Shown here: piece after piece, positions 1 to 8,011 of the stretch
Layout of the letters: every line of letters starts with the position of its first letter
Numbering within the stretch: the first letter of the stretch is position 1
Assembly: GCA_021299355.1 (NCBI GenBank)
Contig: JAJTGG010000003.1
Coordinates: 1 to 52,095, forward strand
Origin: Lysobacteraceae bacterium
Lineage (GTDB): Bacteria > Pseudomonadota > Gammaproteobacteria > Xanthomonadales > Xanthomonadaceae
Direction: 5' to 3'
Length of the DNA stretch: 52,095 bases
The notes under the pieces: model-generated
What the model was told of the DNA's origin: nothing
Database searches by the model: none
Seen by the model: the letters and a program-made list of their open reading frames with translations, nothing else
Made by a program: the position numbers and the translations under genes

Positions 1-1410
1 ATCTTTGGCGAGCACCCACGGCTTCTGTTCGTCAATGTAGCGGTTGGCGATATCGGCCAAAGCCATGATCTGGCGCAGGGCCTGGGCGGTTTCACCTTCC
101 ATATAGCTCTGCCGGATGGCCTTGAATTCGTTTTCGAACTGCGCATAGGTGGCGGCGTCGGGCAGGTTGTCCGCCAACAGACCGTCGAAACGGGTGTTGA
201 TGAATCCGGCGCAGCGGCTGGCGATATTGACGAACTTGCCGACGATGTCGGCATTGACCTTGGCCACGAAATCATCGAGGTTCAGGTCGAGATCGGCCAC
301 GCCTGAACCGGATTTTCCGGCGAAATAGTAACGCAGGGCTTCCGGCTGAAGGCCGGCGTCCAGATAGCTGCGCGCCATCACGAAGGTGCCGCGCGATTTC
401 GACATCTTGGCGCCGTTGACGGTCAGGTAGCCGTTCACGTGCAATTTGGTCGGTGCGCGCAGACCGGCGCCGTTCAGCATCGCCGGCCAGAACAGGCCGT
501 GGAAGTTGACAATGTCCTTGCCCAGGAAGTGGTGCAGCTCGGTTTCGTTGTTCGCGTTGCGGGCTGCATCCAGAAAGGCGTTGAAGTCGAGACCTTCGCG
601 CTGGCACAGCGCCTGGAAGCTAGAGAGATAACCGATTGGTGCGTCCAGCCAGACATAGAAATACTTACCGGGTGCGCCGGGAATCGGGAAACCGAAGTAG
701 GGCGCATCCCGCGAAATATCCCAGTCACGTAGGCCGCCGTCGGCGTCCAGCCATTCACGTAACTTGGTTTTGATGCCTTCGTGCGCGACATCACCCTGCA
801 GCCAGTCGTTCAGGAATTGCGTGTAATCGCCGAGCTTGAAGAAATAGTGTTCGGATTCCTTCAAAACCGGTTTGGCACCGGATACCACCGAGACCGGATC
901 GATCAGCTCGGTCGGGGCGTAGGTCGCGCCGCAGTTCTCGCAGTTGTCGCCGTACTGGTCAGCCGTTTTGCAGCTCGGGCAGCTGCCCTTGATGTAGCGG
1001 TCCGGCAGAAACATCTGTTTTTCCGGATCGAACATCTGGTTGATGGTGCGCACCGCGATGCTGCCGCGGGCCTGCAATGCGGCATAAACGCGCTCGGTGA
1101 AGGCCCGGTTGTGCGGCGAGTGGGTTGAATCGTAGTGGTCGAATGCGACGCCGAACGCCACAAAATCGGCTTCGTGCCCGGCCTGAATTTCGGCGATGAA
1201 CTGTTCGGGGCTCAGACCGGCTTTTTCCGCAGCCAGCATGATCGGGGTGCCGTGGGTGTCGTCGGCGCAGACGAAATGGACGGTACCGCCGGCCAAACGA
1301 CGGGCCCTGACCCAGATATCGGCCTGGATGTAGCCGACCAGATGCCCCAGATGTAGCGGGCCGTTGGCATAGGGAAGGGCGGTGGTGACCAGTGCGGGCG
1401 TGATAGACAT
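1..1410 (-). CDS. metG: Methionyl-tRNA synthetase, C-terminal part beyond window
   Basis: This enzyme charges tRNA-Met with methionine in the cytoplasm. About 470 residues are visible, and the reading frame is still open at the left edge, so the anticodon-binding end is missing. The class I signature HLGH lies at residues 20-23 ([11 protein letters not shown], 13-23). Four zinc-knuckle cysteines sit at 144, 147, 157 and 160. The KMSKS loop is at 335-339. The start ATG at 1410 gives the usual short N-terminus just before the HIGH motif. It diverges from apbC, an arrangement also found in E. coli (metG/mrp). Identification is secure. Confidence 0.97.
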   Translation of the reverse strand, partial: MSITPALVTTALPYANGPLHLGHLVGYIQADIWVRARRLAGGTVHFVCADDTHGTPIMLAAEKAGLSPEQFIAEIQAGHEADFVAFGVAFDHYDSTHSPHNRAFTERVYAALQARGSIAVRTINQMFDPEKQMFLPDRYIKGSCPSCKTADQYGDNCENCGATYAPTELIDPVSVVSGAKPVLKESEHYFFKLGDYTQFLNDWLQGDVAHEGIKTKLREWLDADGGLRDWDISRDAPYFGFPIPGAPGKYFYVWLDAPIGYLSSFQALCQREGLDFNAFLDAARNANNETELHHFLGKDIVNFHGLFWPAMLNGAGLRAPTKLHVNGYLTVNGAKMSKSRGTFVMARSYLDAGLQPEALRYYFAGKSGSGVADLDLNLDDFVAKVNADIVGKFVNIASRCAGFINTRFDGLLADNLPDAATYAQFENEFKAIRQSYMEGETAQALRQIMALADIANRYIDEQKPWVLAKD

Positions 1411-1427
1411 AATTGAATTATAAGGCT

Positions 1428-1458
1428 TTGGCGTATCGCTGTGGCTTTCCAGTACAAT
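1428..1458 (+). promoter_or_regulatory. Candidate sigma-70 promoter for apbC-dcd
   Basis: TACAAT at 1453-1458 is a good -10 element 27 bases before the apbC ATG. The only upstream -35-like hexamer is TTGGCG at 1428-1433, giving a long 19-base spacer. This is inference from consensus alone. Confidence 0.35.
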
Positions 1459-1484
1459 ACCTTTTTGCCCCGAAGCACCCCCGC

Positions 1485-2573
1485 ATGTCCCTCACCGAAG
1501 CCGCCATCCGTGCCGAATTGGCCCATATTTCCGACCCCGACACCGGCCTGGATCTGATTGCGGGCAATAACGTGCAGGCCATCGGTGTGGACGGCAACAA
1601 TGCAGCCATCGCCCTGCAATGGCGTTATCCGGCGCGTTCCGCGCATCCGGCCTTGATTGCCGCCATCGAATCCCGCTTGAAAAGCGTGCTCGGCGCAACT
1701 GCCGTCGCGGTCAGCATTGACACCCGCATTCCGGCCCACAAAGTGCAGAATGCCCTGTCGCCGCTGCCGGGGGTGAAGAACATCATCGCTGTGGCCTCGG
1801 GCAAGGGTGGCGTCGGCAAATCAACGACCGCGGTCAATCTGGCGCTGGCGCTGGTGGCCGAAGGTGCTGCTGTCGGTATTCTTGATGCCGATATCCACGG
1901 CCCCTCGATTCCGATGATGCTCGGCATTACCGGCAAACCCGACAGCCTGGATGGCAAGACCGTGGAGCCGAAAATCGCTCACGGCCTGCAAGCCATGTCC
2001 ATCGGCCTGTTTCTGGGTGAAGACACCCCGACCATCTGGCGCGGCCCGATGACCACCCAGTATCTGCAACAGCTGCTGACCACCACCCGTTGGCAGGATC
2101 TGGACTATCTGATCATCGACCTGCCGCCGGGCACCGGCGATATCCAGCTGACTTTGGCGCAACGGGTGCCGGTTTCGGCGGCGATTATCGTCACCACACC
2201 CCAAGATATTGCTTTAATAGATGCCAAGAAAGCATTAAAAATGTTTGAAAAAGTGGAAGTCCCTGTGCTCGGCATCATCGAAAATATGGCGACCCATATC
2301 TGCAGCAACTGCGGTCACGCCGAGGCCATCTTCGGTGAAGGCGGCGGCGCCCGCATGGCCGAACAATACGGCGTTGAGCTGCTCGGCCAGCTGCCCTTGG
2401 CGCGCCAGATCCGCGAACAGATGGATTCCGGCCAGCCGACCGTGGCCGCCGACCCTGATTCGCCGGCTGCCGTGGCGTACCGCGGTATTGCCCGCAAGGC
2501 TGCCGCCCGGCTTTCGCAACAGGCCCGCAACAAAAACATTGGCATTCCCAATATCGTCATCCAAAATACCTAA
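1485..2573 (+). CDS. apbC: Mrp/ApbC family iron-sulfur cluster carrier ATPase
   Basis: ApbC/Mrp proteins are dimeric P-loop ATPases that bind and transfer a 4Fe-4S cluster to apo-proteins. The 362-residue product starts with a DUF59/MIP18-like domain (about residues 1-90). It then has the deviant Walker A GKGGVGKS at 106-113 and the cluster-binding CxxC at Cys273 and Cys276. The reading frame is open further upstream, but the ATG at 1485 fits the family N-terminus, while the upstream extension runs through the promoter region. It is followed after 19 bases by dcd, so the two are probably co-transcribed. Confidence 0.95.
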   Translation: MSLTEAAIRAELAHISDPDTGLDLIAGNNVQAIGVDGNNAAIALQWRYPARSAHPALIAAIESRLKSVLGATAVAVSIDTRIPAHKVQNALSPLPGVKNIIAVASGKGGVGKSTTAVNLALALVAEGAAVGILDADIHGPSIPMMLGITGKPDSLDGKTVEPKIAHGLQAMSIGLFLGEDTPTIWRGPMTTQYLQQLLTTTRWQDLDYLIIDLPPGTGDIQLTLAQRVPVSAAIIVTTPQDIALIDAKKALKMFEKVEVPVLGIIENMATHICSNCGHAEAIFGEGGGARMAEQYGVELLGQLPLARQIREQMDSGQPTVAADPDSPAAVAYRGIARKAAARLSQQARNKNIGIPNIVIQNT

Positions 2574-2592
2574 ACCCTTTCCGAGAACCACT

Positions 2593-3162
2593 ATGAGCAT
2601 CAAATCCGACCGCTGGATCCGCCGCATGTCCGAACAACATGGCATGATCGAACCGTTCGAACCCGGACAGGTCAAAACCGCCGCCGATGGCCACCGGATT
2701 GTCTCTTACGGCACCTCCAGCTACGGCTATGATGTGCGCTGCGCCCGCGAGTTCAAGATCTTCACCAACATCAACTCGACCATCGTCGATCCGAAAGCCT
2801 TCGATCCGACCAGCTTCGTCGATATCGAAGCCGATGTCTGTATCATTCCGCCGAATTCCTTCGCGCTGGCGCGTACGGTCGAGTTCTTCCGCATCCCGCG
2901 CGACAGCCTGGTGGTGTGCCTGGGCAAGAGCACCTATGCACGCTGCGGCATCATCGTGAATGTGACCCCGCTGGAGCCAGAATGGGAAGGCCACGTCACC
3001 CTCGAATTCAGCAACACCACACCGCTGCCGGCCAAGATCTATGCGGGCGAGGGCGTGGCTCAGATGCTGTTTTTCCAGTCCGACGAAGTCTGCGAAACTT
3101 CCTACAAGGACCGCGGCGGAAAATACCAGGGTCAGACCGGCGTTACCTTGCCGAAGACCTGA
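2593..3162 (+). CDS. dcd: dCTP deaminase
   Basis: Dcd deaminates dCTP to dUTP, the main route to dTMP precursors in gammaproteobacteria. The product has 189 residues, normal for the trimeric bacterial enzyme. The phosphate-binding stretch GKSTYARCG is present, and the catalytic glutamate falls at residue 138 in the LEF motif, the same number as in E. coli Dcd. The C-terminal segment GGKYQGQ is the usual flexible lid. The start ATG follows apbC directly, and an intrinsic terminator lies 18 bases after the stop, so apbC-dcd forms a closed two-gene unit. Confidence 0.96.
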   Translation: MSIKSDRWIRRMSEQHGMIEPFEPGQVKTAADGHRIVSYGTSSYGYDVRCAREFKIFTNINSTIVDPKAFDPTSFVDIEADVCIIPPNSFALARTVEFFRIPRDSLVVCLGKSTYARCGIIVNVTPLEPEWEGHVTLEFSNTTPLPAKIYAGEGVAQMLFFQSDEVCETSYKDRGGKYQGQTGVTLPKT

Positions 3163-3180
3163 AATTCACTCATCCCTGAA

Positions 3181-3204
3181 AAAGCGCCTACGGGCGCTTT
3201 TTTT
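3181..3204 (+). terminator. Intrinsic terminator after dcd
   Basis: An 8-base-pair stem (AAAGCGCC, 3181-3188, with GGCGCTTT, 3193-3200) closes a TACG loop and runs into seven T residues. It ends the apbC-dcd unit. Confidence 0.9.
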
Positions 3205-3324
3205 GCTTAATAACCGGAATTCAGAGCAGACCGGCAGATGGTTGTAAGAAATCACTGAACAGACCGGCTAATCCCTGTAGCCGGACAATCCGGTTGCGGA
3301 AAACTAATCCAGATGGAGATTACT

Positions 3325-3474
3325 ATGAACAAGAATGTTAAGCAGCATCTTGCAGTGGGCTCGGCAATTGGCTCATGTCAGGTTTTGAACTCTGCGAACG
3401 AAGTTGCCTCAAGGCGTGAGATTTCAGGCACATGGCAGTTTTCGGCTTCATGCCCGACAACCAGCAATAGATAG
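3325..3474 (+). pseudogene. Short 49-codon ORF, probable 5' remnant of a lost gene
   Basis: An ATG at 3325 sits 6 bases after a clean GGAG ribosome-binding site (3315-3318). It opens a 49-codon frame whose first 18 residues (MNKNVKQHLAVGSAIGSC) look like a real N-terminus. From about residue 18 it runs antisense into the 3' end of the nitroreductase gene and reads as a shadow until the stop at 3474. A small CCGGA/TCCGG hairpin (3281-3293) lies just upstream. I infer the start region of a small gene truncated when the flanking DNA was joined. It could also be an intact small protein or chance. I do not recognise a family. Confidence 0.3.
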
Positions 3475-4049
3475 GGCATTTCATTTTTCGGCCGGCCAAG
3501 CAGCTCGTTCAGAAATCCCATCGGGCTGGGTGTATGCGTCAGCGTGCATAGCCCAGCCTGATGCAGCGCGGAAATCAAAAATCCACAAGCGATACCGGTC
3601 GATTCGTGGGGATAGTAGCGTTTTTGCTTCTTACCAGTATCGTCGAATCCGTAACGTTCATAAAACACGGCAATGAGCCATGGTGCAGTTTCCAGAAAGG
3701 GTTTGTCGGCATCCGTGCCCAGTGGGGCGAGTGCATCCAACCACTCCTCGGGTGCGCGGTGAGTATAAAACTCGCGTTCTTCGGCCTCTGCGGCTATCCG
3801 GATGGCATGCTTCAGCGTGGGATTTGATAAAGCAACAAACCGCCATGGCTGCTGATTCGCTCCGCTGGGCGCGCTTCCGGCGGCGGCTATGGCATGTGCA
3901 ATGATTTCCTGCGGAACAGGCGCGTCTGAAAAATAACGGACCGTCCGGCGCTTATGCTGGAAATCGGCGAATTCTCGCACCTTGGCCAGTGCGTCGGCAT
4001 CATCGAGCGGACGAGGGTGGCGATAGGGTATTTGTTTCGATTCACTCAT
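3378..4049 (-). CDS. Nitroreductase-fold flavoprotein, iodotyrosine deiodinase-like subfamily
   Basis: The 223-residue product belongs to the FMN-dependent nitroreductase superfamily. The N-terminal FMN-phosphate motif RRTVRYFS lies at about 34-41. Residues 60-71 (APSGANQQPWRF) and the later stretch THTPSPMGFLNELLGRP are hallmarks of the iodotyrosine deiodinase (IYD)-like branch rather than of NfsA/NfsB. Bacterial IYD homologues can reductively dehalogenate halotyrosines, but the natural substrate is usually unknown. The start ATG at 4049 overlaps the stop of the HIT gene upstream by 8 bases, so the two are translationally coupled. Subfamily assignment is inference from motifs. Confidence 0.8.
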   Translation of the reverse strand: MSESKQIPYRHPRPLDDADALAKVREFADFQHKRRTVRYFSDAPVPQEIIAHAIAAAGSAPSGANQQPWRFVALSNPTLKHAIRIAAEAEEREFYTHRAPEEWLDALAPLGTDADKPFLETAPWLIAVFYERYGFDDTGKKQKRYYPHESTGIACGFLISALHQAGLCTLTHTPSPMGFLNELLGRPKNEMPYLLLVVGHEAENCHVPEISRLEATSFAEFKT

Positions 4050-4470
4050 GACTGAAATCCAGATACTGAAGCAGGGATTGGATTACAGGGGCCGCTGATG
4101 CGTCTGAATATAATTCGCGTACGCCGGCATTCCACACCGGCGCCGGCCAGGCGGCATCGCCGGCATGGCGAAGAATCACATGAATATGCAGCTGCGGTAC
4201 GACATTACCTAGCGCTGCGATATTCAACTTTTCGCCATGTGGAAACGCGGATTGCAGGGCGCGGGCAGCGGCATTGATCTCAGCCTGCAGCTGCAGCTGG
4301 TACTCGGTGCTCAGATCCGGCCATTCGCGCACATTCGGAACCCGCGGCACCAGGATCAGCCAGGGAAAACGGGTGTCATCCATCAGCCCGATGCGGCAGA
4401 GCGGGGCATCCAGCAGGAAATGGGTGTCCTTATCGAGGCGCGCATCAAGGCGGAATTCAGGGCTGTTCAT
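4042..4470 (-). CDS. HIT-family protein (nucleotide hydrolase/transferase fold)
   Basis: HIT proteins hydrolyse or transfer nucleotidyl groups using a histidine triad. The 142-residue product has the signature as QLHIHVI at 93-99, with Gln in place of the first histidine. The catalytic middle histidine (H97) and H95 are kept. This Gln form is common in short gammaproteobacterial HIT proteins, so I do not read it as decay. The internal ATG at 4470 is preferred to the longer frame (start 4536), which would overlap the start of rimO on the opposite strand. The substrate is unknown. Confidence 0.85.
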   Translation of the reverse strand: MNSPEFRLDARLDKDTHFLLDAPLCRIGLMDDTRFPWLILVPRVPNVREWPDLSTEYQLQLQAEINAAARALQSAFPHGEKLNIAALGNVVPQLHIHVILRHAGDAAWPAPVWNAGVRELYSDASAAPVIQSLLQYLDFSHE

Positions 4471-4492
4471 CAAGGGCGTGGCCGGGAAACGG

Positions 4493-4498
4493 TATAAT
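4493..4498 (+). promoter_or_regulatory. -10 element of rimO promoter
   Basis: A perfect TATAAT lies 31 bases before the rimO ATG, in the short gap between the divergent HIT gene and rimO. No convincing -35 hexamer is visible 16-18 bases upstream. Confidence 0.5.
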
Positions 4499-4529
4499 CC
4501 AAGTCCCAGTATCCGGTGCACGTTCCCGC

Positions 4530-5870
4530 ATGTCAAAGTCCAATCCGAAAGTCGGTTTCGTCAGTCTCGGCTGCCCCAAGGCGCTGGTCGATTCCGAACG
4601 CATCCTGACCCAGCTGCGTGTAGAAGGCTACGACATCGTTCCGACCTACGATAAGGCGGATGTGGTGGTGGTCAATACCTGCGGCTTCATCGACTCGGCG
4701 GTGGAAGAGTCGCTGGATGCCATCGGCGAGGCCATGGCCGAGAACGGCAAGGTCATCGTTACGGGGTGTCTCGGCAAGCGCCCGGAACAGATCCGCGAAC
4801 GGTTCCCGGATGTGCTGTCGATTTCCGGCCCGCAGGATTACAGCACGGTGATGAGCGCGGTGCATGCCGCACTGCCGCCGAAGCACGATCCGTTCATCGA
4901 TCTGGTGCCGGACTACGGCATCAAACTCACCCCCAAACACTACGCCTACCTGAAGATCTCCGAGGGCTGCAATCACCGTTGCAGTTTCTGCATCATTCCG
5001 TCCATGCGTGGCGATCTGGTTTCGCGCCCGATTGACGACGTATTGCGTGAAGCCGAAAAGCTGGTGCGCGGCGGTGTGCAGGAGCTGCTGGTGATTTCGC
5101 AGGACACTAGCGCCTACGGCGTGGATGTGCGTTACGCCGAACACCAATGGCGTGATAAAACTTACCAAACCCGGATGAAGGACCTATGTGAAGGGCTTTC
5201 CGAATTGGGTGTTTGGTCGCGCTTGCATTATGTGTACCCGTATCCGCATGTGGACGATATCATTCCGCTGATGGCCGAAGGCAAGTTGCTGCCGTATCTG
5301 GACATCCCGTTCCAGCATGCCAGTCCGCGCATCCTGAAGTTGATGAAGCGACCGGGCGCCGTTGATAAAAATCTGGAACGCATCGCGAAATGGCGTGAAA
5401 TTTGCCCGGATCTGACCATCCGTAGCACGTTTATCGTCGGCTTCCCCGGCGAAACCGAGAACGACTTCGAACAATTGCTCAGCTTCATCGATCAGGCCGA
5501 GCTGGACCGCGTTGGCGCCTTTGCCTACTCGCCGGTAGACGGCGCCGCAGCCAATGCGCTGCCCGATGCCGTACCGGAGGAACTCAAGCAGGAGCGCCTG
5601 GCACGCTTCATGGAGCTGCAGGCTGAAATCAGTGCCGACAAGCTGCAACGCAAGGTCGGCACGGTACAGCAGGTGCTGGTCGATGCCATTGACGGCGAAC
5701 TGGCCATTGCGCGCTCGAAGGCCGATGCACCGGAAATCGACGGTCTGGTGCAGATCCAGGACGGCGAGCGGATGGGTCTGAAGCCCGGCCAATTCGTCGA
5801 CGTCAGCATCATGGGCGCTGATGAGCACGACCTGTTTGCCCTGGTCGATCCCGATAACGCTGATTTCTGA
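4530..5870 (+). CDS. rimO: Ribosomal protein S12 methylthiotransferase
   Basis: RimO is a radical-SAM enzyme that adds a methylthio group to the conserved aspartate of ribosomal protein S12. The 446-residue product shows the N-terminal UPF0004 domain with cluster cysteines C15, C51 and C80. The radical-SAM triad CxxxCxxC is at C147, C151 and C154, and a C-terminal TRAM domain follows (about 380-446). The opening [13 protein letters not shown] and the [10 protein letters not shown] stretch are typical of RimO rather than MiaB. It converges on greB; the 45-base gap shows only a tiny UUCG hairpin without a T-run. Confidence 0.96.
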   Translation: MSKSNPKVGFVSLGCPKALVDSERILTQLRVEGYDIVPTYDKADVVVVNTCGFIDSAVEESLDAIGEAMAENGKVIVTGCLGKRPEQIRERFPDVLSISGPQDYSTVMSAVHAALPPKHDPFIDLVPDYGIKLTPKHYAYLKISEGCNHRCSFCIIPSMRGDLVSRPIDDVLREAEKLVRGGVQELLVISQDTSAYGVDVRYAEHQWRDKTYQTRMKDLCEGLSELGVWSRLHYVYPYPHVDDIIPLMAEGKLLPYLDIPFQHASPRILKLMKRPGAVDKNLERIAKWREICPDLTIRSTFIVGFPGETENDFEQLLSFIDQAELDRVGAFAYSPVDGAAANALPDAVPEELKQERLARFMELQAEISADKLQRKVGTVQQVLVDAIDGELAIARSKADAPEIDGLVQIQDGERMGLKPGQFVDVSIMGADEHDLFALVDPDNADF

Positions 5871-5915
5871 GGGGCTCCCGGGCTTCGGCCTGAGCGCAAG
5901 GGGGATAAAGCGGAC

Positions 5916-6416
5916 TTAGTCCTCGTAATGGATGGATATCACCACAAACGAGCTCATTCCCGTCGGCAGTTCGACTTCGAAGTCCATTTCAACGGCTTTG
6001 TTCAAAGCCGCCCGTGCCAACGGCGAATCGATGCTGATCCAATTCCGTCGCGCATCGGTTTCATCCGGTCCGACGATGCGGTAACGGCGTATATCACCAT
6101 CCTCGTGTTCCAGTTCGAACCAGGCGTTGAAGAAAATACGGTCGCGCGGGGTTTTGTCCTGTTCGGGCACTTTCAGCACTTCCAGACGTTTGCTCAGATA
6201 GCGCACGCGCCTATCGATTTCGCCCAGTTGTTTCTTGCGGTAGATGTATTCGGCGTTTTCCGAGCGGTCACCTTCGGCGGCGGCTGCGGACAATGCCTTC
6301 ACTACTTCCGGGCGGCGGACCTGCCAGAGATCCTGAAGCTCGGCGCGCAGGCGTTCACGCCCCTCTTGAGTGATCAGGGCAGTACTGGCTTCGGAGGGCG
6401 GACGCCATCGGCTCAT
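5916..6416 (-). CDS. greB: Transcription elongation factor GreB
   Basis: GreB binds the RNA polymerase secondary channel and stimulates cleavage of backtracked transcripts. The 166-residue product has an N-terminal coiled coil (about 20-85), with the acidic tip [12 protein letters not shown] and the GreB-type [16 protein letters not shown] stretch. A C-terminal FKBP-like globular domain follows. The [14 protein letters not shown] wording separates it from GreA. The ATG at 6416 adds about a dozen residues before the domain, as is usual for GreB. It diverges from the lytic transglycosylase gene. Confidence 0.93.
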   Translation of the reverse strand: MSRWRPPSEASTALITQEGRERLRAELQDLWQVRRPEVVKALSAAAAEGDRSENAEYIYRKKQLGEIDRRVRYLSKRLEVLKVPEQDKTPRDRIFFNAWFELEHEDGDIRRYRIVGPDETDARRNWISIDSPLARAALNKAVEMDFEVELPTGMSSFVVISIHYED

Positions 6417-6505
6417 CGGGGGTTCATGAAAAATTTATGGAATCTGGGTCATCTATGACAGATAATGCAGTTTGGATAGCATAAAGCATGTGCCAAGGAG
6501 ATTTC

Positions 6506-7963
6506 ATGCGGATCAGCCCATTGTTAGTCACCATCCTGTTTGCCGGGTTTTTTTCCGGGAGTGCGGATGCCGCCAAGCCGACCCGGGAGTCCCTGCTTTA
6601 TACGCAGATTGATCAAACCCTGAAAACCTATCAGCAGGCACGGGATCGCTATGAAACCGGTGATGATAGCCAGTTGGCGGTGATGAATAAGGCCATCGAA
6701 GACCTTGAAGACCAGGCCAATCAGTGCTTCAAACTGAAAGCCTGCTCGAAAACCAAAGTCATCAGCGCCTACGAGCAGCTGATCAAACAATCGGATATGC
6801 CGGTTTCCGCGCCGGCCGGCGCAGGCGCCTTGGCGCCACAGAGTATTCCCGCCCTTGGAACCACCATCAAACTCTTGGGTTCGCGGAATCTCGAATTGTT
6901 GACCAAATACAACGAACCGATGCAGGCGGCAATCGCCAACTGGCTGACGGTGAATCGCGGGTTTTTCCTGGAGTCGTGGGAAAATTACCATTACATGCGC
7001 TACCTGATGGCACCGGAGTACGAAAAAGCCGGGCTGCCCGAAGCACTGCTGTTCGGCATGATGACCAAGGAATCCGGCGGCAAGGTGCATTCGGTGTCCA
7101 GGGCCGGTGCGGCCGGACCTCTGCAATTCATGCCAGCCACCGGCCGCAGGTTCAATCTTGATTCCGGTCCGGGTTACGACATGCGCTATGATCCGCAATT
7201 CGCGGCGCGCGCCAATGCCCAGTACATGAATGAGCGTTTCGAAGAGCTCAACCGCAGTCTGGAAATGGCTATTGCCGGTTACAACGGCGGTGAAGGCCGG
7301 GCCCGGCGCATCTACCGCGAACGTGGTGGTGATTTCTGGCAGGAGAACGTGTATACCGAATGGCCGGCAGAAACCCGCGATTACGTGCCGGCTGTATTGG
7401 CAGCAGCTTGGTTGTTTCTGCACGGCCATGAATACGGTCTGACCTATCCGAAACTGGATTACTCACCTGCCAGCTTGACCCTGCAGCGTGCCACCACCAT
7501 CAACGAACTCACCATCTGTCTGGGCAATCCGCATAATCAGTCCGGCTGGTTCCGTGTCCTGCGCAACCTCAATCCGCATTACGAGCCCGGCCAGTATATT
7601 GCGCAGGGCATCGTGTTGCGTGCCCCGAAGAAACTTGTTGCCAGCTACCAGGCCAACTGCGTTGGCGGGTTGCGCAGCGAGCAAGCAAAAATGCTGACCC
7701 AGGCGCGCAAGGTCCCGGTGTTCTACCGGCCGCCGCCGGTGGTATCTGCTGCAACGTCGGAGGGTGAGCCTGCTGTTGTCGCTGCTGAGACGGGTCAAAA
7801 GCATAACGGTAAATACATCGTCAAGCCGGGTGAAACTCTGATGATGATCACCCGTACCTTCGATTGCGACCTCAGTCGTCTGATCAAGGTCAATGATTTG
7901 GCTCCACCGAATTATATGATTCAGCCCGGCCAAGAAATTAAATTGATTGGCTGCAAAAAATAG
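6506..7963 (+). CDS. MltD-type membrane-bound/secreted lytic murein transglycosylase with LysM
   Basis: Lytic transglycosylases cleave peptidoglycan between MurNAc and GlcNAc with 1,6-anhydro product. The 485-residue product has a Sec signal peptide (cleavage predicted after Ala22, SADA|AK). The SLT goose-lysozyme-like domain has catalytic Glu189 in the TKESGG motif, then AAGPLQFMPATG and the AGYNGGEGRA motif. A C-terminal LysM peptidoglycan-binding repeat spans about 435-485. The ATG at 6506 is chosen over 6488 because AAGGAG (6495-6500) precedes it by 5 bases. It resembles MltD but has one visible LysM and no clear lipobox. A GATAAT at 6461-6466 may be its -10. Confidence 0.9.
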   Translation: MRISPLLVTILFAGFFSGSADAAKPTRESLLYTQIDQTLKTYQQARDRYETGDDSQLAVMNKAIEDLEDQANQCFKLKACSKTKVISAYEQLIKQSDMPVSAPAGAGALAPQSIPALGTTIKLLGSRNLELLTKYNEPMQAAIANWLTVNRGFFLESWENYHYMRYLMAPEYEKAGLPEALLFGMMTKESGGKVHSVSRAGAAGPLQFMPATGRRFNLDSGPGYDMRYDPQFAARANAQYMNERFEELNRSLEMAIAGYNGGEGRARRIYRERGGDFWQENVYTEWPAETRDYVPAVLAAAWLFLHGHEYGLTYPKLDYSPASLTLQRATTINELTICLGNPHNQSGWFRVLRNLNPHYEPGQYIAQGIVLRAPKKLVASYQANCVGGLRSEQAKMLTQARKVPVFYRPPPVVSAATSEGEPAVVAAETGQKHNGKYIVKPGETLMMITRTFDCDLSRLIKVNDLAPPNYMIQPGQEIKLIGCKK

Positions 7964-7970
7964 GAAATAA

Positions 7971-7996
7971 AAAGTCGGCAAAAGCCGGCTTTTTTT
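7971..7996. terminator. Intrinsic terminator shared by convergent genes
   Basis: AAAGTCGGC (7971-7979) pairs with GCCGGCTTT (7984-7992) across an AAAA loop and continues into a T-run. There is one G-U pair. It lies between the lytic transglycosylase stop and the fadB/fadJ-like stop on the other strand. The A-run on the left allows it to act in both directions. Confidence 0.88.
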
Positions 7997-8011
7997 CAGG
8001 CCAAGGATTGC

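Noticed and set aside
4042-4470. Gln in place of the first histidine of the HIT triad as a sign of decay
   Set aside because: This substitution is frequent in short gammaproteobacterial HIT proteins, and the catalytic histidine is intact.
5871-5915. UUCG hairpin between rimO and greB as a terminator
   Set aside because: The stem is only 3-4 base pairs and there is no T-run.
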